From assembly GCA_037127255.1 (NCBI GenBank), contig JBANSL010000004.1:31147967-31211966 (forward strand): a DNA stretch of 64,000 nucleotides. Direction: 5' to 3'. The notes under the pieces were generated by a model that worked only from the letters and a program-made list of their open reading frames with translations, was not told the origin of the DNA and made no database searches. The position numbers and the translations under genes are program-made. This document shows, in pieces, positions 48,838 through 61,876 of this stretch; positions within the stretch are counted from its first letter, which is position 1, and every line of letters starts with the position of its first letter. The stretch is from Persicaria tinctoria. Its lineage: Eukaryota; Streptophyta; Magnoliopsida; Caryophyllales; Polygonaceae.

Positions 48838-49398
48838 TGACAGGAGGAAATCATTATGTCTCCTATCAAAAGTAAAACTCAAACCTACAAACTAGTATAG
48901 CAAGTAAGTAAAAGGTCGATCCCACATACAATCAAGTATTCTTTTACAATGTGTACTTACCAATTAGTAGAAAGGGGAGTTTTGGTTGATTGAAATAGAA
49001 AGAAAATAAAATAAACTGCAAACAGATTGATGCAAAAAAATTTAGAGAAGATCGCTCTACCTACAACTATCCATTTTATTTGGTCAAGTTGATACTGTAA
49101 CTTCCTCTTATCCTTCTAGTCTTCCCATGGATGTCCTTGTCCCGACCTAATTTAGTTATTAGTCCAACCGGTCATAAAAACCCTTATCTCATGGACAGTC
49201 CCTCAGAAAAAGATTTAACCCAATCGATAGCTTTAAGTTCAGAGATTAACCAAGGTATTTATAGTCCCTCAGAAAGGAATTTAATAACACATTCAACTTT
49301 CTACCCATCCAATTAATTCAACCAGCCCTAAAGGGATAAGTTTGCCACTTAGGTTAAGGTTCACAACCAGGATTCTACAAAACCCTAGCAATTGAATT
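48838..49398 (-). repeat. Truncated LTR of family D
   Basis: This starts TGACAGGAGG on the plus strand, like the reverse complement of the solo LTR at 2545-3957. It continues with GGTCGATCCCACA, CCGACCTAATTTAGTTA and CCCTAGCAATTGAATT, also found in order at 60640-61140. It stops where another LTR begins at 49399. Confidence 0.8.
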
Positions 49399-49912
49399 GT
49401 GTAAAGACCGGAATTTAATTAATATTTATAAAATATTCGTAGGATAATCGGAATATTATCCTCCCTTATAATTATGAAAACCCAGAAAATTTAAAATTTT
49501 TATGCCTAGCTTTACATGGATTTAATGACGGGAAAAATATACCCAAGCCACTTTTCTCGTATCTTATAAACGTAACGGATTTTAACGCTTCGCGAGCTCG
49601 GGTTTTACATTATGTTAAAGAGGTCATCCACCCAAGCCACTTTTCTCGTATCTTGGTACATTTTGGACAGCCTTCAAAGAAAAATCCATATATCCCTCAT
49701 TACTCATCCAAATTGAGCAAACTCGGTGGTCATGGATCCGTCTTGAACCCAGATTTCTATAGATATCTCAAACACAAAAATCCAAGGTTGTTTGCCTAGC
49801 CAAAATCATCCATCTTTGGAGCTGCAGAAAACTGTTTTTGAAGGGTCTTGAGAGTTTGACTTGATTTCTTGGTAAGAACCCTTCCTTCCTTTAAAAATTG
49901 AGTTCCAACATA
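49399..49912 (+). repeat. LTR fragment, diverged relative of the non-coding family
   Basis: It begins TGTAAAGACCGGAATTT, matching the sense start of the B LTR (TGTAAAGACCGGGAAAT), and inserts directly into the family D fragment. A 25-bp word (CCAAGCCACTTTTCTCGTAT plus CTT) occurs twice, near 49544 and 49636. It is cut at its right by the copia LTR at 49913. Orientation is opposite to A, B and C. Confidence 0.45.
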
Positions 49913-50106
49913 TGTTATAATGTTGTAAACCGATCGAATGAAAGAAAAGAACGTAAGAGAAAGACAGAGAAATCAGGGATCTCTATTCCTTGTGTGTCTT
50001 CTCAAGCAGGAATACAAGCCCTTATATAGGCGAGGTAGAGAATGAATACATAAATGAGTCAGGGGTTTAGGGAGGTGGAACATCCACAACTAGTGTCTTT
50101 ATAACA
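49913..50106 (-). repeat. 3' LTR of the decayed copia element
   Basis: 194 bp with TGTTATAA/TTATAACA ends and a TATA box on the minus strand (CCTATATAAG, 50021-50030). Distinct from the SIRE-type copia LTR. Confidence 0.8.
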
Positions 50107-50144
50107 CTCCCCCTTGGATGTACACCTCTAACCTTACAAATTTT

Positions 50145-50670
50145 CTCGTTAAAAACTTCGCCTAGAAAAACCCAATGGGACAAAAGCTAGGACTAAGGGA
50201 AAAAGAGTACATATGTCATTTGATACGCTTTGGTGATACTGCCTCGTTAAAAACCTTGTCAGGAAAACCCAGTGGGACAAAACCTGATCGAAGGGGAAAA
50301 AGAGCGCAGTGCGTATATTCTCCCCCTGAATTCAACCTTGTTCTTGCAGCTTTCACATTCTGATAAGCACTTCAAACTTCTTGATAATGCCGACTTCATG
50401 AGTTGTATGGTCGAGTATAAAAGTTATCGTTGATGTGTGAAAGTAAAAATGCCTTCATGTATCACACTCAACTTCGATGCAATAGACTTCCTTGTCTTTG
50501 TTGATGAGCTGCTTTCAATGCACAAATATAAGGTACCTCGGGACCTAATGTGCTTTTCATCATTTGATACGGGTGATCCGATGTATGGATGGTGCATAAG
50601 TTGCCTCGTTAAAAACCTTACCTTGGAAAAAACCCTATGGGATAAAAACCAAGATTAAGGAAAAGAGTAC
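50145..50670 (-). repeat. Three copies of a 66-bp module in the copia 3' region
   Basis: Copies at 50145-50210, 50242-50308 and 50604-50670 share CTCGTTAAAAAC, AAAACCCARTGGGACAAAA and GGGAAAAAGAG. A further upstream word, CATTTGATACG, accompanies copies 2 and 3. Confidence 0.85.
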
Positions 50671-50989
50671 AACGTTGTGTATTGTACTTCAGGACTCAAT
50701 ACACTATGTCACCACTTACACTATCTATTCAAGTACTACAAGCACCATTTGGCTTAGTGTACATATGACAGGGCTTTCATATTGATGCTTCAGGCATTTC
50801 AAATTAATCGATCATTTTCACTTATATTCTTTTATAAATGATCAATTGGAGTATACAACTACTATGCCCGTCAATTACGGTTAGAGTCGGTTCATCGACA
50901 ACCAAATATTATATCCACTGCTAGTGAATATGTTTTCATATCATCCACTATAGACTTTTATGCAATCTATCTTGTTATATATCTTATAG

Positions 50990-52254
50990 CTTCATTTCGC
51001 TTATTGCGGTTTTGTATAAACACCCACTAAAACTGATGGCGTTATACTTTCTGATGTTGGAACTACGGGTCCAATAACATCATTCTTAAAGAATTCATCT
51101 TTGCATGAATTTCTTCTTTCTATCTCTTTTACCATCATTTCGATGTCGACATCCATTATTTGATTGATTATCATTGGATTTCCATGAGCTCTTTCCACTT
51201 CCGGGAAACCTAAAGTGAGAGCCTAGTGATCTTCAACACTTCTGATGTATTTGAGACTCACTTGATTTTGTTGGTTTTCGGAGTTACTTCTAGAGCCTCC
51301 AAATGAGCTAGCTAGCTAGTGCAATATATATGTGACTTAGTCACTTTATTGGCCTTAGTAAATGCATTCGATGGCTTTCTGCTAAACCATAAAATTATCA
51401 TTCGGTGCACATAAGTTTTGAACTTCTAGTTCACTTTCATTCATCCGCGGATCCCAAATGATATACAGAGAAGTTGCTTTCATGCAATCTCTTTCTTAAT
51501 ATATATAGTCTCATTTCCTCTCCCCCTAAATACCGAGCATTTGATCACCTTTATAAAGCTCGAGGTATTTGATATCATTAGGGACTCAAACCCCATGTAT
51601 CATTGAACTTCTTTGTGGTCTTTTAGTTAATTGTAGAGGAGGCCTCGGAACATATACTCTCTACTGGAGATAATTTGAGAGAAGTTATTGTGTCAAATTC
51701 GAAATGCAGAATTGCATGGGCTCATTTGACTAACGATTCTTCTAGGTCGTTGTGAGCTACTATATGCTCCTCAAACATTCTCTACCTTTTCATATGACCA
51801 ATGTGTTAAGGCATCTATATTGGAATAACATTGGTCCATATGCCGATGTTTTATGTTCGTAGTTGTCTCATTGAACTCGGTTAAGAGACATAAGAGACTT
51901 TGCATTTACCCTTTATTATATATGGTCTTCTTATTATTTTGCCAAGAGAACAAGCCGTACATGTATGGTCACCCTTATTAAGGATCTTCCGGTCCTAGGA
52001 TCTTCTAGTCCTTTCGGTGGGATTTCATGTGAATTTCAATGATCTTCCAAATCATCGTTTTACTTAAGCGACCAAATGCCACAAAGAATAAGATTTTATC
52101 ATCAAATAACTTCTGGTTAGTGACATCATAAGTTTCAATGCTAAAAGATTTTAACCATTGAACTTTGTACATGGTAATCCATTTATTTAATCAGATGTCG
52201 TTAACTAGGTATTTTTCATAACTTTTGTTGGTGTCATACTACAGGTATGAAACT
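50990..52254 (-). pseudogene. Copia pol relic (pre-integrase, integrase, RT start)
   Basis: On the minus strand, in broken frames: a pre-integrase stretch (SKTMIWKIIEIHMKS), the zinc-region relic CSLGKIIRRPYIIK near 51950, an integrase fragment (AHAILH near 51720), the post-integrase YMGFES...DIKYLEL near 51560, and the RT entry KNDVIGPVVPTSESITP at 51010-51100. These fit a copia clade with the GPVV.TP.G...YKWVF signature. Stops and frameshifts are throughout. Confidence 0.75.
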
Positions 52255-55200
52255 GTAACGGCCCAGGATTATGATTCCCGGGTTACGTTTCGAGGGATGA
52301 AACCCCTCGTTGGGATCTTGCGCCCTGAGTACAGGTTGAAGGTTTGAAATCGAAGATGTGTAGTTTAAAGTGGGATTTCGCACCCAAATCCGGAAGGTCC
52401 GTTGGAGACCCCATGGTAAACCCTTGTACCTGTCCTAAGTCTACAACGCGGAAAATCTTTTATAATGCAAATGACATAAGTTCTGAAAACGATACAACGG
52501 GCGCCACGGCAGAGCCGGGTCAAAACAGAATATAAATAGGGAGAAATCCCAAAAACAGGAATCTGGTGAAGTCAGGTTTCAAACACTCACTCTCCGCCAT
52601 ATGAATGGACCCCGTCATAACAGCACAAAATCAAGCAGTGTATCGGGTACCTGAAACTATACCACCAAGTCAGGCCAAGAGTCCGCCCGCGGGTCCTCTG
52701 ACCGCGCTGAGGACATATAATACGCCTATACCTAGAATAAAGGATGCCTTCATGCAGTACTGGAATATTAACCACACTATCATGTTCCTAATTCATATGT
52801 GCAGAATATTAAGTAAGGCCTTAACAAAGAATACCAAGTGGTATATCCCTCTTCTACCACCACCCCCCCTTCCAGGTAGGGTGGAGACTAGCCAGTTCGA
52901 TTCGATAGCATCTCAAATCTCATCATCATATCGTATCTCATCACCATATCGTATCTCATCATCATATCGTGGATCTTGCGAAAAAATTAATAATAATGCT
53001 AATAATAGTAAAGGTGTTCCAACGACCCGAATGACTCAGGACGAACCCGATGGAGCTGGGCTGTCCTATGACCCTATCAAGGATTCTAGGACTCACAGAT
53101 AACGGTCGTTCTGTATTCAAACGCATACAGAATAAGAATGCTCATTCGTAAGTGCAATTCCTAAGCATGATACTACATGACATACTCTTATGCATATGAA
53201 ACACCTACATACTATATGACACATCAGGCAGGAGGTACTGGTTACTGAGTAAGCCCCGGAGGTACTTACCTGGCTAGCAGACCGGCAACAGAACTATCCA
53301 TCACACAGTATTCATAATCACAGAGTATCACCTAGTAAATAATGGAATATATATATATAAGTCTACATTCAACTATTAAACACTCAAGCACACCTCAATC
53401 AATAGAACAAGTAACATATTATGAAAGTCATTTCATCACATCATCCACTCCTCAATACCGCATCGTTCTCCATAAATCATTCAACCAATTCTGCATGTTC
53501 ATATACGTCATTTCCACATATACCTCAATGGTTCATCAAATCATAAGACATAATTTGTGCGATATAAAATCCTACTAGATCATCATAATTATCCAACATT
53601 TAATCTCATATAATAATCCATCAAAAGTCATGCTACTAGTCATACATATCATATTGTTAGTCAAACGATCATATTATCATGCTAGTTAGTCATCGAATAA
53701 GTCTTATTCCCAAGTTAGTTTCAAAACCGTATCAAATCCCAGTTAAATAGTTAAGTATTCCGACCATTGAAAATACTCGCCAAATTCCCTTTTAAATTTA
53801 TTTATTATATTACTTTCCAACCTTGAAATCCGTTTCCAAATTCTTTACAAATCTTTAAGTCCCAAAATATATTTTAAATCTCAAATAGTATTACATGATA
53901 TTTTAAATACCATTTATTTAACACTTTTATAAATTATTTTCAAATCCCCTAAAATCCTAATCATTTTTATTTAATAAATCAACCCTTATAATTCTCCCAA
54001 AATATAATAATTTGTCTTTTAAATCCTCAATTACTATTATAATATATTTTAATTACCGTTAATTAGTTAAATAATAAACGGATAACCCGAACCGAACCGA
54101 ACCGAATCCGGTTAAACGTTAAAATACAATTAATATATCTATAAGTGAGCTGGGGCCCACAAGTCATGCTTCCATCTCCGATTTCAAATTCTACCCGCCC
54201 CGCCACTGTTCAATCGAGGAATCCCGTCGGCTCGCCCGCTCCTCACATCCGCGTCCACCTGGAAGCCCGCTTCTGCTGGTCAGCTCGCTCGCTGATGGTT
54301 GTTTGACCCGTGCCCGCTGGCTTGACCTTGCTCTCGCGCACGCTACTGCTCGCTGCTCTCACCTCTGCTCGGCCTCGCTGCTCATGTCTCGCCTCGCACA
54401 CGACTACGCCGGAGCTCTCGTCGGGGCTCTTGAGCCCACTCGACTCTCCGCACTCAGCTCACACACACTCGCACTCGCCCACAGCGCAACCCAAAACAGA
54501 AATTAAATAGAAATAGAGGGAGGAGAGGTGGAAACTCACCGAGGGAGTTCGCGACTTCGGAGTTCCGTCGGAGCTTATCGGAGGCTCGATTCACTGCGTC
54601 GAAGGGGGAGGAACCTCTGGGGTCAGCCTAGGAAGAATAAAGGATGGTTAAAGGGGTGCGATTCCATGGGTTTTGAATCGAGCGAGAGATCGACTTACCG
54701 ACCTCGGAATTGCGAAACAGAGGAAGGAGAAGCTTCGATGGCGACGTTGGGGGTCCTGAGCGGCGTGGGGCTGCTGCTGTGCTCTCGAGGAGGTGCCTCG
54801 TGGTGTTGTGGCTGCTGCTCTTCAAGGGAAAGGAGGGACGAAGGCACGAGGAGATGGTGGCGATGGGGATGGTGCTTGAAGAGGGTGACACCGATGGTGG
54901 TGATGAAGATGGAAGCGGAAGTGGTGATGGAGCGGGATGGTGGTGACCTTAGACTCTCGGTGATGGTGCCATTGCGGGAATGGAGATGGCGTGAAGGAGG
55001 AAGCAGAAATGGTGAATGATGGGGAATGGGATGGATGGTGATGGTGAATGACGGGGAATGGGAGTGACTTGAAGAGGTATGGTGATTCGGTGAATGATGA
55101 GAGTGGGTGAGATATTGAGTGTTGAATTGGGTAATCAATACCCGAAAATAAATTTCGAATACGCGAATTTTGAATCCCACACTTAGTTTTCAAATGTTAG

Positions 55201-55420
55201 TTTCCCCGACTCTCGCTCGCTCGATCCATTATATTTTTTTTTATCGACAAGAATATCACCATCCGATAATTATTTTCAATTTGCGAGGAAAAAAGATAGA
55301 AATTATTCGTCAAATTTTATATTCCGGTCAGAATCCGCTAAACGATCTTTTAATTCTATTTAAATTCATTTTATCTCTCTTTTTCCAAAAAGTTAGGATT
55401 TGAAAATCCGAGCCTTTACA
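52255..55420 (-). repeat. 3' LTR of element C (3166 bp)
   Basis: It begins TGTAACGGCCCAGG and ends GAGCCTTTACA, closest to the LTR of A. A GC-rich centre lies at 54150-55030. The proline/serine/histidine-rich frame 55180-54695 is not conserved with other LTR copies. Confidence 0.9.
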
Positions 55421-55457
55421 TCATCCACCTCTAAAAACAAGTCTCGTCCCCGAGACT
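55421..55457 (-). other. Polypurine tract and hairpin of element C
   Basis: Minus strand AGAGGTGGATGA, then the inverted repeat AGTCTCG-TCCC-CGAGACT (55440-55457), identical to B. Confidence 0.75.
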
Positions 55458-58400
55458 AAAATTATTTTAAAACAGGGGAGGAAGTTTGAAATCGGTGAGT
55501 CCAAGGATCATGTCATTGATCCCGTGAACACCTCATAAGTGCCCTATGAGATACTCACGGTGCCGTTGCCGTGATCATAATATCCCCAATAGACCGTAGT
55601 AAGAATGTAATATGGGCCCCTACCACATCCTTACTCCGACTCCGCGGTCATATCATAACTCAAAACATCACAACGTCTTCTTTAAAACACCGTTAAAACT
55701 TCAAGTTTGGCATTAGTCAAAAGCATTCCTAACCTCTCCATTCATCCTAACATCCACTTCTAAAGGCTAATCTCAAATTCTCTTCCTAGGTTCTAAGTCA
55801 GAATCAGGGTTCAACAGTTCAATTTCTATCATTTCCATCATCAAGCATCATGTATATATATCGAATAACAATAGCACCTCACGTCTAATAGCATAACATA
55901 ATCACCTCAAGGATTGCCACATAGCATATCATATCTAGCATCGTATCATATATGGTAGAATTTATCACATCATCTCACATAAGTTACACACCATATCAAT
56001 CAGATAAGCATGTTATATCAATCAGATAAGTACATCATACTCATTCTAACTACCAAGTGGCATTACATTAGAGGCAAACAACTGCTTCCGTACAATAGCA
56101 TTCCATCGAGTTCAGGGATAACTATGTTAGTACTAATAGTTCCCTACTGTCAACGATAACACATCAGAGAATCAACATCGTCTCTAGCATAGAATTCGCA
56201 CAACATTCGGCCCCAAGTAAAGTATACACTAGATCACTACCTCAGGAGAATCTGCCTACACTACCAATCATGACGAGACACGACCACTACTCACCATCCC
56301 TTGCACTAAGATCAACTTCACCGAGGTCTACCAACTCAATCCACTACCAATTCTAGGCACCATTGTATCCTGCTCACATACAACCTTTCTAGCCTCATAA
56401 CTATGTGCAATCAAGGTCGAATACCCAAACCAACTACAAGGTATCCCAACTCCTATGCCATCAAGCCATCTAAGGGCCAATCCACTTCGACATCCCGATC
56501 TCAAGTCCTACCTTCCACTCGACTATCATCTCCTAAAGAGACATCGCGAATCACCTTGCTAACTTAATCATACTCCCCACGCCACTAACCACTCTTACTA
56601 ACCATCCATCTCTAAGGACCCAACTCATGCTGACCATCTCACACCTGACACTCCCGGCCAATTCTAATGCAGAACCCAACTAGGGGTACTCCCAACCACG
56701 AATCACCATGATCATCACGCCGACCTACTCTAGATCCTCTTCCCGGCATACTCTACCTAGACTAGTTCCCTCAACTCCGCATGTTTCCCCAAATTGCCTC
56801 AGACCGCGCTTCCTTAACTTCGAATTCTCTACCACTTAAACCCTTATGTACCGATCATCATTTTCACCGAATTCCTATGACATCTTCGTCCGAATTTCCT
56901 AAGCACCGCAACTTCACCAACCTTCAAAAATCTCTCTAGCATCCTCAATACATTCTGCTTTGCCTAGTTCCCAAATCCGTGCGCATAATCTCCCTATCTC
57001 AACCTTAAGCCTGCAGTCTTACTAGGAATCTAAACTACATCATTGCACAGCTACCAGCCTTTCCTCGAAGATTCATCTCACATCCTCAATTACCTCAATA
57101 GCCACAATGACTTCCACTCATAAATCCCGATTCATTCCCTATGCCAAAATCCTCCAACAACGCATCTAGAGATCCTTCACTCATAGATTCCCCAAGCATT
57201 ACCAATCCTATCTAAACAACCCCCAAATACTCATCATATGAACAACCCTGATATGAACAACCTAATATCCCCGATCGATAATTTCCCAAGCAACCTCATA
57301 CTACTTTTCCTAGGAAATTCCTCAACCTCACCCCTTACCGAAATCGCTCTCACTCACAACACACACCACCTAGTCCCAAATTCTACGATTCCTCAGACAT
57401 TCCTTAATCGATCATCCTCGACACCGCCCACGATGCGCTCATAGACTATCTAGACACCTTCCTTAGCACACCAATCCGTCTCACAACACCTCCCTCCAAG
57501 AATCCCCCGATCAACTCCTAGCTTGCCCATCCACCTCTAGAACTATCCTAACTACCTCTACCCACACCCAATCTCAAGATCACCCTAATGAAACTAGTCC
57601 AGATCTCATTCAACCACTCTCTTATACTACCCGCACACACTACCTTCTTAGACTACCACTTCTCACTTGGACATCTCTCTCAAAATCTCCCCATACTAGC
57701 CTCCCTGCTCACCTAAGACCTACCTGAAAGCTCATCTATACTCACAGACTGCTATCTTTCACACATCCCAACTCACTCAGCTCTACCCAAGCTAACGCAT
57801 CCTTTCTGCACCCCAACTCACACGACCAAAGACCCAATCCGAATACCTTAATCCACCTGCCATTTTCCAACCCGTTTCACTGAAGAATCTCATGACTCAA
57901 GCTCAAGAAGAAAGCACTCCCATACATATAACCCATAACCTACTCACCCGCAAGTCAGTATACCAAGCACCAAGGCACATCGCCATCGAAACAAGTTAGT
58001 CACGCAATCATTGCTACCAATTCAGCACATCCGTCATCACACATTCAATTATGTCAGTTCTAGGCCTATCACAAAACATCAATTCCGATTAGTATAGAAG
58101 AATCCACAATTTGAATTAAGAATGCTCTTCCTCGTGTCTGTTGGAATGAATCTGATAACGATTGTCATCTTTGAAGCATATTCGTCCTTTTTGCCATCGG
58201 TGACGTTATTCCTGGGGCCTAAGGGGTCATGGACCTATCACACTTCCGTTGCGCCGCTCCGGTGCCACTTGGTCGTCGGTCCTTTCTTGCATATCGGCGC
58301 TCATCGAAGGATCGCAAGGGTTAGAAGTTACGGAGATAGGGGAGAGACAAGGGCGGACAACACAATTCCTTAAGAGTTCAAACGTGGACAAGGACTAGGG

Positions 58401-60012
58401 ACGACGAGACCAAGGATAAGATCCCAACCCGAGAGTTACAACGATGCTCTTATAAATATGGAACGCAAACACATAAAAATCAAGAGATATTATCACATTA
58501 TTTCACACTAGTATGCACCTATCTCAAGGAATATCGATTTACGCATTCATAACATGTTCATATAATCATCTTTATATGTGCGTAGAACAAGCTAGCAACT
58601 TATCATTTCATTCATCAATCATGCTTGACAGACTAAGAACATGTATGCACAGACTGACATGGGACACATATTACCCAAGTTATGCAAGATCTAGCAAACA
58701 TCACAGGATATCATATGCACGACTTATCACTCATTTAGATACACAATTAAGCAAGTCATAATATTACGGAAAGCATGCTAAGATGTACCCTAAGAATCAT
58801 GCTAAGGGTATGGTCAGTTCATGCAGGGTTGGTATAGCAACTATGTCATCATATACATCCATATTCGCATAGTAAGACTAGGACGTCACACAATCATAGG
58901 AGGGCCTCTAACTGGGAGGTATATGTCTTACATGATACTAGAAATACTCATTAAACATGTACACAACCAATGAGGTCCAATTAGGTTAATCTGGCATTCT
59001 AAGTCATCCAATTCACGTTTTAAACATGCAACGAGAGTTGAACACACTATCATGGACCCAGTTCATAGGGAGACAATAATCATGGGAATTCAATACATAC
59101 GACACATACATCAACTCATAAGTGCAACCATGCAATGTACCGGGGAAGTCATGCTGAATTATACCAATATAGCATGTCATTAAATCACAAAGAGGTTATC
59201 ATTATAACTTGACAGAATTCTCTAAGGACAATCACCAACTCACCACCCCGTTTCCCCGTGGGACGCTATTATGACTTGCTAGGTAGGACACAAGGACATT
59301 CACACCGTTTCCGATAGATGAGGGTAGAACTCGTGTTTAGACTCTTGTGACAAGAAGACATGGTTGGCCATTACGAGGATCGAAAGGGATGACTCCATAA
59401 GACAACTCACTTCTATCTCGAAACGATTTAAATCCTCACTCCCACTAACATACTCAGGTAACCCTCACACCTGACACGATTTCCGAAGGTATTTATTTGA
59501 CCGACCCAAATTTCCCGTGAAAGACCCCAATCACAGGTACGAGACTCGATAGAAGCATCGATGGTGAGATACGAAACAAGACTCTAAACAGGGGAGCGGA
59601 TGCTTCTCGACCCTTGCTAACATGCCTAGATGTTTTGGTGGGGCGAATGACAGAGTTAGAACCATCAAGGGGGTTTGAATTATGAAAGGGCTATTTCGAC
59701 AAAACAGGAATTCCGATTACATAAGAACAAGGTTTTCTCCCACTATCCTGTTTGCACAGTTATTCAACACATGATTCAAGTCAAGGCATACTGATTAGTT
59801 CGCTATCCTAAGCACAATAGAGCACTCATCACGGAAGCAATCAACAAGATTAATATGATCCTCTTCGAGGAGGATCGCCCTCGAGCCCAATTGCATATAT
59901 GTACATATATAAGCATAAGCATAGAGACGATCTATGCCGTCCTTCGATGGACGACTGACCGTAGGGGCAAAACCTCACGACCTCCTAACTCAACACTCCA
60001 ACCTCCGTGGTG

Positions 60013-60573
60013 TTCCTCTCCCCCTAAATACCGAGCATTTGATCACCTTTATAAAGCTCGAGGTATTTGATATCATTAGGGACTCAAACCCCATGTATCA
60101 TTGAACTTCTTTGTGGTCTTTTAGTTAATTGTAGAGGAGGCCTCGGAACATATACTCTCTACTGGAGATAATTTGAGAGAAGTTATTGTGTCAAATTCGA
60201 AATGCAGAATTGCATGGGCTCATTTGACTAACGATTCTTCTAGGTCGTTGTGAGCTACTATATGCTCCTCAAACATTCTCTACCTTTTCATATGACCAAT
60301 GTGTTAAGGCATCTATATTGGAATAACATTGGTCCATATGCCGATGTTTTATGTTCGTAGTTGTCTCATTGAACTCGGTTAAGAGACATAAGAGACTTTG
60401 CATTTACCCTTTATTATATATGGTCTTCTTATTATTTTGCCAAGAGAACAAGCCGTACATGTATGGTCACCCTTATTAAGGATCTTCCGGTCCTAGGATC
60501 TTCTAGTCTTTTCGGTGGAATTTCATGTGAATTTCAATGATCTTCCAAATCATCGTTTTACTTGAGCGACCGA
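60013..60573 (-). repeat. Second copy of 51515-52075
   Basis: 561 bp with three visible mismatches to 51515-52075, at a constant offset of 8498 bp. It holds the same copia integrase/pre-integrase relic. The left junction shares TTCCT with the C interior. The right end is cut by element D. Confidence 0.92.
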
Positions 60574-61861
60574 TGGACGGTTTTTAGTCGTGTTAACCGT
60601 ATCAAAATAATTTCGAACCTACCTAACTAATGTAGCGTGGTAAGCACGAGTCGATCCCACAGAGAATCAAGTATTTCCAAGTTATGTCTGTTTACCAATT
60701 AGTATGAAATGGGGGTTTTTGGTGATTGAAATAGGAAATAAAATAAACTATAAACTATAAACAAATTAATGGAGATAACGATTAATAACATAGTTTCATC
60801 TACAAATATCCACTTTAGTTGGTTGAAACGATCCTTGTAACTTCTTCTCGTCATTTTAGGATTCCTATGAATGCCCTTATCCCGACCTAATATAGTTACT
60901 AGTCCAACCAGTCCTAGCAACCCTTATCAATCGAAGGGTCCCTAAAGAAGGATTTAACCCAATTGATAGCTTTAAGTTCAGAGATTAGCCAAGGTATTTG
61001 CAGTCCCTAAAGAGGGATTTAACAACACATTCAACTTCCTACTCATTCAAATAGTTCAACAAGCCCTAAAGGAACAAGTTTGCCACTTGGGTTAAGGTTC
61101 ACAACCAGGAATCTACAAAACCCTAGCAATTGAATTGATTCTAACTAGTTGGTCAGACAAGATAGAATAAAACAATAGACAATCAAGCACAAAGAAGTCG
61201 AAACATTCAAATATAGGAATTAAGGAACAAGATTCAGAAACTCACAATCAATCAAACAAAGCTTCAAATTGTAGACGAAACGGGAGAGTTTAGCTCTCCA
61301 TAAAAATAAAACAAAACATACTTAGGGTTGAATGTAAAATAAAATCAGTCTCGGCCGGTCACTGTTAGTTCCGCCCCCTTGCCGTATGAATTCCATGAAA
61401 GTATATATATGATATCTAACCCAATCTAACTAATCTATATAATAATATATATATAATATATAATATTCTATCTAACTACCGTAACATAAATATATATAAA
61501 ATCTATCTATCCTAATCTATTATCTATCTATCTAATTTAAATCTAACGTATAATAATAATTATGAAAGAGCACTGCACTGGCAATTGGAAGTTGCAAGCC
61601 CGAAGCCCGCATGACTCCTTCCGCCTCCAATTTCACTAGTTTGGCATCAGGCCCGTACGTGGGCTCCTCCCGTATGAATTTCATCGGCTCAACTTGGTGA
61701 TCGATATTATTCCAAATTCGCTCCAAAATACCTGAAATCAATAAAACACGGGTGTAGACTCCGAAAACTAAATAATAACAAATACGATATAAAACGTGTA
61801 AATATGCTCTAAATTAATATGCAAATCTATACTAAAAACATGACTGAAATAGACTCTATCA
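60574..61861 (-). repeat. 3' LTR of element D (1288 bp)
   Basis: On the minus strand it starts TGATAGAGTC and ends AACCGTCCA. It shares GATTTGCAT, CGGAGTCTACAC, TTTCAGGTAT and CTGTGGGATCGAC in order with the solo LTR 2545-3957. Confidence 0.85.
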
Positions 61862-61876
61862 AACTACCCCATGCTT

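Larger units (their letters stand above)
49913..52254 (-). mobile_element. Decayed Ty1/copia element, 5' part lost
   Basis: A 194-bp 3' LTR (49913-50106, TGTTATAA...TTATAACA), a polypurine tract CATCCAAGGGGGAG on the minus strand (50107-50120), a repeat-rich 3' region and frame-broken pol remains up to 52254, where LTR element C begins. No 5' LTR was seen. Confidence 0.8.
52255..60012 (-). mobile_element. LARD-like non-coding LTR retrotransposon C (5' end lost)
   Basis: The 3' LTR 52255-55420 is followed by a purine tract and interior 55421-60012 that aligns with A's interior. The right end stops about 290 bp short of the expected primer site. The 5' LTR is missing; instead the sequence jumps to a copy of 51515 onward. 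The left flank is GAAAC. It belongs to the same subfamily as A, with no coding capacity. Confidence 0.85.

Noticed and set aside
54695..55180. 161-codon Ser/His/Pro-rich frame in LTR C
   Set aside because: Simple-sequence translation of GGTGATGG-type repeats; overlapping frames on both strands are equally open.
51515..60573. Reading the two copia relic copies as the LTRs of one element
   Set aside because: The repeated segment encodes integrase remains, lacks TG...CA ends and a primer site, and element C's own LTR lies between them.
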